In this document: positions 9,927 through 18,148 of the stretch, in pieces
How positions within the stretch are numbered: the first letter of the stretch is position 1
Layout of the letters: every line of letters starts with the position of its first letter
Assembly (NCBI RefSeq): GCF_023243045.1
Contig: NZ_JALKFX010000077.1
Location: 1-43,753, forward strand
Reading direction: 5' to 3'
Length of the DNA: 43,753 nt
Source of the DNA: Frankia sp. AgB32
GTDB taxonomy: Bacteria > Actinomycetota > Actinomycetes > Frankiales > Frankiaceae
The notes under the pieces: model-generated
What the model was told of the DNA's origin: nothing
What the model saw: the letters and a program-made list of their open reading frames with translations, nothing else
Databases searched by the model: none
Position numbers and translations under genes: made by a program

Positions 9927-9970
9927 ATTTGAGATTATGCCAGTATCTGGATTGCATCGATATTTGAGAT
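9927..9970. promoter_or_regulatory. paired direct repeats between TetR and hydrolase genes
   Basis: ATTTGAGAT occurs twice, at 9927-9935 and 9962-9970, 35 bp apart, in a locally AT-rich stretch upstream of the hydrolase. The AT-rich patch also fits promoter elements for both divergent genes. Assignment as regulator sites is inference: TetR sites are usually palindromic, so promoter duplication is an alternative. Confidence 0.4.
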
Positions 9971-9992
9971 GCCTGACGGAAGGAGCCACCCG

Positions 9993-11135
9993 GTGCGATC
10001 GACCCACGCGCTACGGCGATCGGGGTTGTTGGCCGTGACGGCCACCGCGGCCGCCCTCGCCGCCCTCGTCGTCGTCCTGCCGCCAGCCACCGCCTCAGCG
10101 GCGACAGCCCTGCCGCCCTGCGGCAGCACGGGGAGCCCGCTCGGCGGAGTCAACCCGGCCACCACCGACCCAGCCATCAGCGGCACCGGCTCGATGGCGG
10201 GCACGGTCTGCTACGGCCGGCCGACAGGGACTCCCAACGGCAAGCTGTTCGTCTTCTTCCCAGGCACCGGTGCCGTCCCGTCGTACTACCAGGACGTCCT
10301 CGTCCAAGCCCAGCAGCTCGGCTTCTACACGGTCGGGATGAGCTACAACAACGGCGCCCTGGCCGCGATCGTGTGCGGGAGCAACACCGGAACCTCGCCG
10401 TCCACCGACTGCTACGGAGGCCTTCACCTCAACCGGTTCAACGGCACCGCGGAGTCGTGGTCGGACACGGGCAGCGCCGACGCCACCCACGGCATCGAGC
10501 ACCGCCTCACCGCCGCTCTCACCTGGCTCGCCGCGAACGACAACCCGGGCTGGTCCGCCTTCCTCAGCAACGGCCTGCCCGCCTACGGCTCCCTCGTCGT
10601 CGGCGGCCACTCGCAGGGCGCCAGCGAGGCCGCCTACCTCGGCAGCATCCGGACCGTGACCGGCGCCGTCCTGTTCTCCTCACCGGACGACTGTTACTCC
10701 CCCGACCCGGCCGACAGTTGCACGACCGCCGGTACCACCGTCGCCTACTGGGCCAGCCACCCCTTTTCCTCCGCCACCCCGCTGTCCCGCTACATCCTCG
10801 CGACCAACGCCAACGACCCGTGGATCACCAAGGTCACCGCGGTCGAGAAAGTACTCGGCGGCGTCAGCGGCGGCCTGGAGAGTTTCGGCGCCCCGGTGAG
10901 CGTCGACAACACAGCCGGGACACTGACTACAGCACCGCCGTACGGCCACAGCCACGTGCTCCTCAGTAACGCGACCGGAACCTCGTACATCTACCCCGCG
11001 CACGACGAACCGGTCGTCGACAACGACACACCCGTGTGCTCGACGAACTCCGCGCACCTCGAACTGGCCAACCTGTGGCGGCAGATGCTCTACACCGCCC
11101 TGGGATCCGCGGCGGTCGCCCCCGCCGGCTGCTGA
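9993..11135 (+). CDS. secreted alpha/beta hydrolase
   Basis: A 380-residue exported protein. GTG 9993 is preferred because AAGGAG lies 8 nt upstream; it opens a classical signal peptide (Arg-rich n-region, long Ala/Leu/Val core, cleavage near ATASA-ATALPP). The mature part has alpha/beta hydrolase hallmarks: KLFVFFPGTGAVPSYY (oxyanion-side strand) and nucleophile elbow GHSQGAS with Ser207. A late PYGHSHVLLS segment carries possible catalytic histidines, and TNANDPWITK offers an acid candidate. Cysteines at several positions suggest disulfides. Such proteins act as esterases, lipases or depolymerases; the substrate is unknown. Its stop lies immediately before the right transposase fragment, so it is the last cargo gene of the IS-bounded segment. 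Confidence 0.8.
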   Translation: MRSTHALRRSGLLAVTATAAALAALVVVLPPATASAATALPPCGSTGSPLGGVNPATTDPAISGTGSMAGTVCYGRPTGTPNGKLFVFFPGTGAVPSYYQDVLVQAQQLGFYTVGMSYNNGALAAIVCGSNTGTSPSTDCYGGLHLNRFNGTAESWSDTGSADATHGIEHRLTAALTWLAANDNPGWSAFLSNGLPAYGSLVVGGHSQGASEAAYLGSIRTVTGAVLFSSPDDCYSPDPADSCTTAGTTVAYWASHPFSSATPLSRYILATNANDPWITKVTAVEKVLGGVSGGLESFGAPVSVDNTAGTLTTAPPYGHSHVLLSNATGTSYIYPAHDEPVVDNDTPVCSTNSAHLELANLWRQMLYTALGSAAVAPAGC

Positions 11136-11136
11136 C

Positions 11137-11769
11137 CGCCTGACGCTCGCAGCCAACCGGGTCCCGGGCGTCGAACGTCCCGCCGGCCCGGCCGCCGTCA
11201 CCGCCCGGCTGACCGCGATCGGCCGCGACCGCCGCGTCGCCGCCTACCTGCGCGGCTACACCGCCACCGACCCCGACACCGGGAAACCCACCCTCTCCTG
11301 GCACTTCGACGACAAGGCGCTGGCCGCCGAGACCGCGACCGACGGCTGGTACGCCCTGCTGACAAACCTGCCCGACACCATCGACGCGGCCGAGGTCCTG
11401 CGCCGCTACAAGGGCCAGGAAGTCGTCGAACGCCGCTACGGCGAGTTCAAAAGCCCGCTCGCCGTAGCCCCGATGTTCCTGCACTCCAACCGGCGGATCC
11501 ACGCCCTCGTCCACGTCATCTGCCTGGCCCTGCTCGTCTTCTCCCTGATCGAACGCCAAGCCCGCCACGGAGCCGGCCCCGACGGAAAGATCCCCGGCCT
11601 CTACGTCGGCAGGCCCGCCCGCCCCACCGGCCGCCTCATCCTCGACGCCTTCGCCCGGCTCCGCCTGATCCCCGCCACCGGCGACCAGCCCGCCCGCATC
11701 CCCAGACCCGGCCCCCTCCAGCAACACCTTTTCGACATCCTCGGCGTCGACCGCACCCAACCATCATGA
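11137..11769 (+). pseudogene. IS1634/IS4-like transposase, C-terminal fragment
   Basis: About 205 codons in one open frame without a start, beginning within a few bases of the hydrolase stop. It reads VTARLTAIGRDRRVAAYLRG, DDKALAAETATDGWYALLTN, then RRYKGQEVVERRYGEFKSPL and HSNRRIHALVHVICLALLVF. The Tyr/Arg/Glu/Lys spacing in the YKGQEVVERRYGEFK segment matches the Y(2)R(3)E(6)K-type signature around the catalytic glutamate of IS4-superfamily transposases. The natural stop (TGA 11767-11769) and the right inverted repeat follow. The first two catalytic aspartates are absent. It is the same family and strand as the left fragment at 5720. Confidence 0.82.
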
Positions 11770-11805
11770 TCCACGGGTGGATCGACCAAACCATCGATTC
11801 CCCAT

Positions 11806-11822
11806 GTGCGGAAGACGGGGCT
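11806..11822 (-). repeat. right terminal inverted repeat of the IS-bounded segment
   Basis: GTGCGGAAGACGGGGCT at 11806-11822 is the exact reverse complement of 5665-5681. It lies 37 bp downstream of the transposase stop codon, as expected for an IS right end. Immediately outside it the coding sequence of a SpoIIE-type phosphatase begins (minus strand), so the end sits inside that gene. Confidence 0.85.
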
Positions 11823-12539
11823 GGCGGAGCGTCCTTGCCACCCGGCGGCCGGGGTACCCGTCGGCGCGAACTCGGTGACCAGCGGGCCCACGTCGTCGCC
11901 CGGCGCGGAGCCGGAAGGTGGCCGTGATCCGACTGGCCAGCCGGACCGCGTCCAGCCCCTTCCCCGGGCGTCACCGACGAGGATCCGCATCCCCCATGGA
12001 CTGGCCACCGCCTCGTACAGGTCGCCGCCGACGCGGGCCTGAGCACTGGCACTGGCACTGGCACTGTCGTAGCTGACCGCGAGGCGCAGCTCACCGAGAC
12101 GGTCCGGCACACCACCGAGGATGGCCCGCTGCGCCACGTCCGCCACCCGGGTCACGTCCCGCAGCCGGGCCTCCCGGCGGATCCGGTCCCGGCTCGCCGC
12201 CACCGCTATCAGCCCCCCGGCGGCGATCACCGCCAGCCGGATGACCTGAGGCGGGGCGCCCTCATGGCCGACCCCGCTGTAGTGGCCGAGCGTGATGCCC
12301 TGCAGCGCCGAGGCCACGATCGCGAGCACCGCGTACGCCGCAGCCGCCCAAGGGCCGGTCAGCGCCGCCGCGAGCAGCGGACTGATCACCATGGCCGTGA
12401 TGACCGCGTACTGACGGTCACCGCTCTGCCCCAGAGCGATGACCGCGACCAGGACGGCGAGCGGAACCAGGGGCCGAACCCGGCCCGCCCGGCCCGCGCG
12501 CCGCAGCAGCGGCCGAACGCCCCCGACGCCACATGGACC
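11821..12539 (-). pseudogene. SpoIIE/PP2C-type phosphatase, frameshifted and truncated by the IS end
   Basis: The minus-strand frame encodes membrane helices (RPLVPLAVLVAVIALGQSGD, then MVISPLLAAALTGPWAAAAY), a juxtamembrane segment RLRDVTRVADVAQRAILGGV and the start of a PP2C-type SpoIIE domain (ARVGGDLYEA, MRILVGDARG). Right after VGDARG the frame is lost by one base; GLDAVRLASRITATFRL continues in the shifted frame (about 11925-11975). The sequence then ends at the right IS repeat, so about the last third of the phosphatase is missing. The start is unclear (ATG 12392 would cut the first helix; the frame is open to 12539). A hexamer repeat lies at 12043-12066. A second copy of this family lies at 18149. 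Confidence 0.78.
12043..12066. repeat. 4 x 6-bp tandem repeat (GCACTG)
   Basis: Four GCACTG units lie inside the broken phosphatase gene and encode an alternating Ser/Ala stretch (SASASASA) just before the AQARVGGDLYE motif. It is a potential in-frame slippage site. Confidence 0.85.
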
Positions 12540-12782
12540 TCAGGTCATCCCTCACTACCACGAGTATGCGCCCGGAGCGCACGAAGGGAACGTGGAGCGC
12601 GGGCTGTCACGCCCTGGCGCGATGAGCCGGGATTACCTCATTCCAATCCGCGAACGTAAGAGTCGCAGAGCGGATACGGAGAATCCCTACCGGACCCCCA
12701 ATGAGAAGCTTCGACCTATACGTGTTACTTTCCGCACTACGTCGGACCCTGCGCGCAGGGCACCCTCGAGGAAAGGCGGGAT

Positions 12783-14384
12783 GTGACCGCACCGCACCTG
12801 GAGCACGACTCGCGCGTACTTCCGGCGAGGCTCGACCCCCGGGGTTCCGGGCCGGGCCGGGCGGGCCGAGGCGCCCCCAGCGGGTTCCCTCCCCGCCGCC
12901 GCCGACGCGGGCTGCTGGCCTTCCTCGCGTTCCTGTCGACCAGCGTGCTCGTCGTCACCGTCGGCGGATGGGCTGCGTACGCGTTCATCAACGGCAAGGT
13001 CAACCGGATCAACCTCGGTCTCGGCTCGAGCGGGTCCAGCGCCCTCGGGGTGGCGAACTACCTGCTGGTGGGCACGGACGACCGGCCGGGCCTGGACGGG
13101 CAGCGCTCGGACACCACGATCCTGGCGCACCTGGACAAGGACGGGACGACGACCATGATCTCGTTCCCGCGCGACACGTACGTCACCATCCCCGAATACA
13201 CTGACGCAGCCGGAAAGCACCACGCCGCCACCAAGGACAAGTTCAACTCAGCGATCTCCTCGGGCGGCCCGGCACTGCTGGTGCAGACCGTGCAGAGCCT
13301 CACCGGCATGCAGGTCGACCACTACCTCTCCATGAACCTGCTGGGTTTCAAGACGCTCACCGACGCCGTCGGCGGGGTCCAGGTCTGCATCAAGGCGACC
13401 GCGGCCTCCCAGCACTTCCAGGACGACGACGGCCGCTGGCGGACCAGCACGAACACCAACGACCCGATGAGTGGCTTCGTCGGCGGCCCGGGCACCATCG
13501 AGGTCAACGGCGACCAGGCGCTCGCCTTCGTCCGCCAGCGCCATGGGCTGCCGGCCGGCGACACCGACCGGATCGCCCGCCAGCAGCAGTTCATCGGCGC
13601 CATGTTCCACAAGATCATGTCTGGCGACACCCTGACGAACCCCGTCAAGGTCGAACGCCTGACGTCGGCTGCCGCGAGCGCGCTCACTCTCGACGACCAC
13701 ACCCAGCTCACCGACCTGCGCGCGCTGGCAACCCGCCTCCACGGGCTGGCCAGCGGCGGCATCCGGATGCAGACCGTGCCGACCCACGCGCCGACCCGCG
13801 CCGAGGGTGCCGTCGACGACCTCGGTGACATCAAACTGCACGGCGTCCGGGCGTCGGTGCAGTTCTACCGGCCCGACGACCTTGCCCGGCTGGTCACCCC
13901 GCTCGGTGGGAAGGTCGAGGGCGCCACCCCCACCGACGACACCAGCGGCGGCGTCGGGCCGTCCCTGGCCGCCGGGGTGACCGCGCAGCCGTCGCAGGTG
14001 CGGGTCGCGGTCCTCAACGGCTCCAGCCGCGCCGGGCTGGCCTCGAAGGTCGTCAGCGAGCTGACCGCGAAGGGCTTCCGCGCCCGCAGCTCGGGCAACG
14101 CCTCGGCCCTGACCCACGAGACCTCCCGGGTCATCTACGGCACCGGGCAGGAGGCCGAGGCGCGCACCGTCGCTGCGGCCGTGCCGGGCTCGACCCTGCT
14201 GCCCGACTCGACCGTCACCGGCGTGCAGCTCGTCCTCGGCTCCAGCTTCACCGAGGTCGTCACTCCCACCGCGGCAACCGCCAGCACCGCTCCCGCCAGC
14301 ACCGCCACGACGGCAGCGCCCGCGCCGCCGGCCGCCGCCGCCCCGGCCACACCGGCCACGGAGACGCCCTCCTGCACCTACTGA
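12783..14384 (+). CDS. LytR-CpsA-Psr (LCP) family cell-wall glycopolymer ligase with LytR_C domain
   Basis: A 533-residue protein. LCP enzymes sit on the outer membrane face and transfer lipid-linked glycopolymers (arabinogalactan, teichoic acid type) onto peptidoglycan. The Arg/Pro-rich cytoplasmic N terminus is followed by a signal-anchor helix (about 45-66). The LCP domain (about 90-320) shows NYLLVGTDDRPG, QRSDTTILAHLDKDGTT, MISFPRDTYVTIP, KFNSAIS and ALAFVRQRHGLPAGD with DRIARQQQF, including the Asp/Arg residues that bind the pyrophosphate lipid. A LytR_C domain (about 400-480) begins RVAVLNGSSRAGLASKVV. The tail is Ala/Thr/Pro-rich. GTG 12783 has GAGGAAAGG upstream. The two Cys residues (one in VQVCIKA, one four residues from the end) may be unpaired. 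Confidence 0.93.
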   Translation: MTAPHLEHDSRVLPARLDPRGSGPGRAGRGAPSGFPPRRRRRGLLAFLAFLSTSVLVVTVGGWAAYAFINGKVNRINLGLGSSGSSALGVANYLLVGTDDRPGLDGQRSDTTILAHLDKDGTTTMISFPRDTYVTIPEYTDAAGKHHAATKDKFNSAISSGGPALLVQTVQSLTGMQVDHYLSMNLLGFKTLTDAVGGVQVCIKATAASQHFQDDDGRWRTSTNTNDPMSGFVGGPGTIEVNGDQALAFVRQRHGLPAGDTDRIARQQQFIGAMFHKIMSGDTLTNPVKVERLTSAAASALTLDDHTQLTDLRALATRLHGLASGGIRMQTVPTHAPTRAEGAVDDLGDIKLHGVRASVQFYRPDDLARLVTPLGGKVEGATPTDDTSGGVGPSLAAGVTAQPSQVRVAVLNGSSRAGLASKVVSELTAKGFRARSSGNASALTHETSRVIYGTGQEAEARTVAAAVPGSTLLPDSTVTGVQLVLGSSFTEVVTPTAATASTAPASTATTAAPAPPAAAAPATPATETPSCTY

Positions 14385-14424
14385 GCCGTCCCGGCGTCCC
14401 GGCCGGCCAAGCTCGGCCCGGGGG

Positions 14425-15093
14425 TCAGGGGCGCGCGACCACCCCGGCCACCGGCGGGACCTCGGCCGGCGCGAACACCCGGCCGCGCTCGGCGGCCGTG
14501 TGCAGGGTGAGCACGCCGTCGCGCCACACCGGGCGCACGTGGTCGCGGGTGCGCAGCAGGTCCGAGCGCCGCGGCGCCGCCTGGCCCGCGGAGGCCACCA
14601 CCCGGCCCACGGCGGTCTGGCCCAGCACGGTCTCCACCGGCACCGTGCCCCGCAGCCGGCCGACGCCCGGGTAGACGACCGCACGGCCGCCGTGCCGGCC
14701 GGCGTGGTCGGCGACCGCCCGGGCGGCGCCGTCCGCGAGGGCGGCCGGCCCGATCCGCTCCGCGCCGGCGGCCACCCCGACCGGGCCGGCGAGCGGTGCG
14801 CCCAGGTCGACCAGCCCCACCAGCGCCTCCGGCCGGGCCGCGCGCAGACTGGCCGCGGCGAGGTCGCCGGCCAGCCGGGCGACCCGACCCCACGACTGCG
14901 GGTCACGCCAGGCCGGCGGCAACGCGAAGGACAGCGCGACGTGCGGACTCCCGACGTCGACGAGGTGCGTGCAGGCAACCGTGTCCGCCGGCAGTGCCAG
15001 TGTCTCGACGAGGTACTGGACGAGCCCGTCGGCGTCACGCAGCGTCGCGGAGCCGGCATCGACTCCGACGATCAACGGATCCCCATCTCCCAT
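14425..15093 (-). CDS. uncharacterised 222-residue protein
   Basis: The ATG at 15093 is preceded by AAGGGG at good spacing. The protein opens with a strand-turn PLIVGVDAGSATL and contains HLVDVGSPHVALSFALPPAW, then RPEALVGLVDLGAPLAGPVG and a Val/Arg-rich C terminus. The alternating hydrophobic strands and Ala-rich helices look like a folded soluble alpha/beta protein; no signal peptide or membrane helix is visible. I do not recognise the family. It is convergent with the LCP gene (41 bp between stops), so it is probably transcribed alone. Confidence 0.65.
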   Translation of the reverse strand: MGDGDPLIVGVDAGSATLRDADGLVQYLVETLALPADTVACTHLVDVGSPHVALSFALPPAWRDPQSWGRVARLAGDLAAASLRAARPEALVGLVDLGAPLAGPVGVAAGAERIGPAALADGAARAVADHAGRHGGRAVVYPGVGRLRGTVPVETVLGQTAVGRVVASAGQAAPRRSDLLRTRDHVRPVWRDGVLTLHTAAERGRVFAPAEVPPVAGVVARP

Positions 15094-15774
15094 GTCGGTC
15101 CCCTTCGACGTCGCGACACCGGACGCGGCCACCCGGCGCGCCGAGCAGAGGCTCGCAGCGCCGGATGAACATCCGACCAACAGGTGGGCACTAGATATTT
15201 ATGACCACTGGTCTGGTAGTCATGCCGAGGGAGGCATAGTTCCTACCTGCCCCATCTTGGCTATATCACAGGCGACTCGCCGCCGACCTGCACAGATGCC
15301 GGGTGTCACGTCTGCCCGGATGGCATGCCTGCCGGGCGTCACGTCGTGACGTCCAGACGCGGCCGGCCGGGCGCGGCGTCCCAGCCTAGGCCCGCGGAGG
15401 GCACCATTGCGGGACCGACGGGCTCGCCCGCCGCCGCGCGCCGCCGGTCCGGGAAACACCATGCGACCAACGGCCGGGATCGGAACACAGGATTTCCACC
15501 GCCGGCCGACGTCACCTGACATCACGCGCGAGCCGACGGCGTCCGGAAATGTTCGACGATCTACCCGCCCCGTGGCTCGACGGTCGACGCGGGCGGCGGA
15601 CCTTCGTCCCGTTTCCTGCCGTTCCGGCAGTGCGCACCAGATAATCCGAGGAATTTCGCTGAAGATCAGGCCGATGGACATCCGGCCAAAATCTTCCGGC
15701 CCCGGTGACCAGTTGGCCGCCGCGGGCCCACGAAGGCCGCGACCTCACGGTTTTCAGACTTCGGAGGACGACAC
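15094..15774. other. 680-bp intergenic region
   Basis: No gene with family signatures is visible. Close to the left edge is a locally AT-rich patch (about 15190-15280) suitable for promoters of the unknown gene on the minus strand. The palindrome at 15337-15351 is described separately. The right edge carries the ribosome-binding site of the ester-cyclase-like gene (CGGAGGA at about 15762). Short frames on both strands have shadow-like composition. Confidence 0.5.
15337..15351. promoter_or_regulatory. perfect 7+1+7 palindrome, possible operator
   Basis: CGTCACGTCGTGACG is a perfect dyad; a further GTCACGTC half-like sequence lies 29 bp upstream (15305-15312). It sits 424 bp upstream of the ester-cyclase-like gene and 244 bp from the start of the unknown gene. 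The symmetry is directly seen; any binding protein is unknown. Confidence 0.4.
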
Positions 15775-16452
15775 GTGACCGACGACACTGCGCCCGATCA
15801 GCCGCTGCATCTGCAGGGCCGAGAAGCGGTGATCGCCGCCATGCCGGACGCGGCGTGGCGCGACGGCCATCCGCCGGACTATCACCTGTCCCACCAGACC
15901 ATGCCGGCGGAACGCACCACGCAGCACGCCCCGGGATCTCTCGCCGACGTGGTCGAGCGGGTCGTACAGGTGTTCGAGATGGAACTCTCGCACAAGAAGA
16001 ACCCCACCGAATGGGTCAGCATGGTTGCCGACCAGGTCCGCGTCAGCGTCAACGGCGGACCCTCGGTCGGCAGCACCGAGCTGGCGGAACAGGGCAGTTA
16101 CAACGTCCTGATCGGCGAGAACCCTTACTACTCGGCGAGCGAGGAATCCTTCGAGTCGTCACATGACGTTTTTCATACGGCATTTCCGGGCGGCTTCTTC
16201 TGGGAGGTGCTGGAGGTTTACTCACCGCCGCCCGTCATCGCCTTCAAGTGGCGGCACTGGGGCACCTTCAGCGGTCCCTACAAGGGGGTCCAGCCCACCG
16301 GCGAACGCATCGAGATGTTCGGCGTGACCGTCGCCCACGTCACCGACGACCTCCGCCTCACCGACACGCAGCACTTCTACGACAACACCGACTTCCTCGG
16401 CCAGCTCGCCCGCGGACAGCTCACCCCCAACCCCGCGGCGCACCAGAAGTAG
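15775..16452 (+). CDS. SnoaL-like ester-cyclase-type protein
   Basis: A 225-residue soluble protein starting at GTG 15775 with a clear CGGAGGA ribosome-binding site. The C-terminal half looks like the NTF2/SnoaL fold of ester-cyclase-type proteins: VIAFKWRHWGTFSGPYKGVQ, PTGERIEMFGVTVAHV and a final DLRLTDTQHFYDNTDFLGQL strand-helix. The N-terminal ~90 residues form an extra helical segment with DVVERVVQVFEMELSHKK. Members are implicated in polyketide ring closure or in degradation of cyclic substrates. No biosynthetic genes are next to it, so the role is open. The gene stands alone, convergent with the acyltransferase. Confidence 0.75.
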   Translation: MTDDTAPDQPLHLQGREAVIAAMPDAAWRDGHPPDYHLSHQTMPAERTTQHAPGSLADVVERVVQVFEMELSHKKNPTEWVSMVADQVRVSVNGGPSVGSTELAEQGSYNVLIGENPYYSASEESFESSHDVFHTAFPGGFFWEVLEVYSPPPVIAFKWRHWGTFSGPYKGVQPTGERIEMFGVTVAHVTDDLRLTDTQHFYDNTDFLGQLARGQLTPNPAAHQK

Positions 16453-16531
16453 ATCGATCGCCTGCCCGGGCGACCGGCCACCGCCACACCACCCGGCCGC
16501 GTCGCCCGGCAGGCATCCCCACCGGAAGTAG

Positions 16532-17935
16532 TCAGCCCATGAGGTTGACAGCGGCGGTGTCCGGACGGCGGACCGGCGCGGCCTGGCCGGCCGGGCTGGC
16601 GACCCACCGCGGCCTGCGCCGCTGCACCGGCCGTTCCACCAGGTAGTAGGAGGCGGCGGCGAGGGCCGTGCTCAGCACGATCGCGATCAGGACCTGCGCG
16701 GCCGTGTCGAGCCGGCCGCCCAGCTTGTCGCGCACCGTGCCGGCCACGGGGAAGTGCCACAGGTAGAAGGCGTAGGAGATTCTGCCGAACCAGGACAGCG
16801 GCGCCCAGCCGAGGACCACCGCGAGCGGCCCGTCCCGGCGTCGGTCCACACTGACGATCACGATCCCGGCCAGCAGGGCGACCCCGGTGAAGCCGCCGAG
16901 GTCCATCGCGGTGATCCCGTGGCCCGGCTCCGGCACGACGACGGCCAGCACGGCCAGCGCGGCCAGCGCGGCCGGTCCGGCCACCACCAGGATCCTCCCG
17001 GCGACCAGGCTGGTCCGGGCCCCGAAGGCGGCCAGGCGCATCGCGCTGGCGAAGCGGGTCAGCCGGGCGTCCCGCGGACCGTGCGAGGCGGGCAGCAGCG
17101 TGCCGAGCCAGCCCCAGGCCGCGAGGCCGCAGCCCACCAGCAGGGCATCGGCGCGGGTGTCGAGGCCGAAGTAGATCCGCGGGTCCTGCGCGCCGAGAGC
17201 GATCAGCACCTCCCGCCAGAGGAACACGCCTGCCGCGGCCGCGGTGAGGATCACCGGCAGCCGCCGACGGGCCGCCGGCCGGCGGCACAGCAGGATCAGC
17301 ACGACGGGCCAGAGGAGGTAGAACTGCTCCTCCAGCGAGAGCGACCAGGTGTGCCCGAACCACGCGCCACCGGATTCGGGCCGGAACACCCGGTAGTAGT
17401 TGTTGACGTAGAGCAGCGAGGTGACCGCGTTGTCGAGGAAGTCCCACTGGTCGGCGCGAGTCTTCACCGCGACGACGAGTACCGCGCCGATCGCGACGAA
17501 CACCCCGAACGCCGGCAACAGCCGAAACGCGCGGCGCGCGTAGAAGCGACCGAGAGACACGCTGCCGGTCCGGTCCCGCTCGGCGAGCAGCAGCCCGGTG
17601 ATCAGGAAGCCGCTGAGCACGAAGAACACGTCGACGCCCAGGAACCCGCCGGTCAGCACGTTCATGTGGAAGCCGAGAACGGCCAGGACGGCGAGGGCCC
17701 GCAGGCCGTCGAGCGCCGGGTTGTACCCCGTCGCCGGGCGGCGCGGCGACCGCTGCCGCGGCACGACCAGGCCGGAGCCCGCCGGGCTGGCGCCAGCGAC
17801 CGCGCCACCGTCAGCGGGAACGGCGCCGTCAGCGGGAACGGCGCCGTCACCGGGAACGGCGCCGTCACCGGGAACGATGCCGGCGGCGGCCGGTGCCCCT
17901 GGACCTGTCGTGGTCGAACCACCGGACTCCGGCAT
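16532..17935 (-). CDS. acyltransferase 3 (OafA/YrhL family) membrane protein
   Basis: A 467-residue integral membrane O-acyltransferase; the family transfers acetyl or other acyl groups to extracytoplasmic sugars, peptidoglycan or antibiotics. About ten membrane helices follow a disordered N terminus (about 1-70). Signature elements: NPALDGLRALAVLAVLGFHM (catalytic His and the R of the R/K-x10-H motif), GFLGVDVFFVLSGFLITGLL, FYARRAFRLLPAF, HTWSLSLEEQFYLLWPVVL and SYAFYLWHFPV. No SGNH domain is present. ATG 17935 with a purine-rich GGGAGAGAGAGG upstream is better than the CTG at 17953. The N-terminal tail is built from four 18-bp repeats (17810-17881). Confidence 0.9.
   Translation of the reverse strand: MPESGGSTTTGPGAPAAAGIVPGDGAVPGDGAVPADGAVPADGGAVAGASPAGSGLVVPRQRSPRRPATGYNPALDGLRALAVLAVLGFHMNVLTGGFLGVDVFFVLSGFLITGLLLAERDRTGSVSLGRFYARRAFRLLPAFGVFVAIGAVLVVAVKTRADQWDFLDNAVTSLLYVNNYYRVFRPESGGAWFGHTWSLSLEEQFYLLWPVVLILLCRRPAARRRLPVILTAAAAGVFLWREVLIALGAQDPRIYFGLDTRADALLVGCGLAAWGWLGTLLPASHGPRDARLTRFASAMRLAAFGARTSLVAGRILVVAGPAALAALAVLAVVVPEPGHGITAMDLGGFTGVALLAGIVIVSVDRRRDGPLAVVLGWAPLSWFGRISYAFYLWHFPVAGTVRDKLGGRLDTAAQVLIAIVLSTALAAASYYLVERPVQRRRPRWVASPAGQAAPVRRPDTAAVNLMG
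17810..17881 (-). repeat. 4 x 18-bp in-frame tandem repeat in the acyltransferase N terminus
   Basis: Four consecutive 18-bp units (two reading GTCAGCGGGAACGGCGCC, two with CC in place of GC and a changed last unit) encode the repeated hexapeptide GDGAVP/ADGAVP in the cytoplasmic tail. The near identity suggests recent expansion. Confidence 0.92.
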
Positions 17936-18148
17936 CGAACCTCTCTCTCCCACAGCTCTCCCACAGTCGAACGGTCAGCTCTGCCACGCATGCTGCCGGC
18001 GGGCAGGTGACCGCCGCCACCGAAAGGTATGAGATGATTTGCGGGCGTAACTTTAGCCGCAGGTGGCATCGCCTTGCGACCGCCGTGACCAAACCGGCTC
18101 CCAAGGGTCCCATGCGTCAGCGGCGCTACCAGGGGGTAGTGGGTTGCC

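Larger units (their letters stand above)
5667..11820. mobile_element. IS-bounded passenger segment (split IS1634/IS4-like element with cargo)
   Basis: The segment has 17-bp matching inverted ends and carries the N-terminal part of an IS transposase at the left (5720-6064) and the C-terminal part of a transposase of the same type, same strand, at the right (about 11137-11769). About 230 residues of transposase are missing between them. The inserted 5 kb encodes an ECF sigma remnant, a beta-lactamase pseudogene, a GH43-like protein, a TetR regulator and a secreted hydrolase. Flanking genes also show damage: the SpoIIE-type phosphatase is cut at 11821. The outer flanks (CTAG on the left, CTGG on the right) are not a convincing target duplication. 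It could be a decayed composite element of two co-oriented IS copies that lost their inner parts, or one IS replaced internally by foreign DNA. It cannot self-mobilise as it stands, but a related transposase in trans might recognise its ends. Confidence 0.7.

Noticed and set aside
5657-11830. Target-site duplication around the IS-bounded segment
   Set aside because: The bases just outside the two inverted repeats (CTAG and CTGG) share only three of four positions, so no duplication can be claimed.
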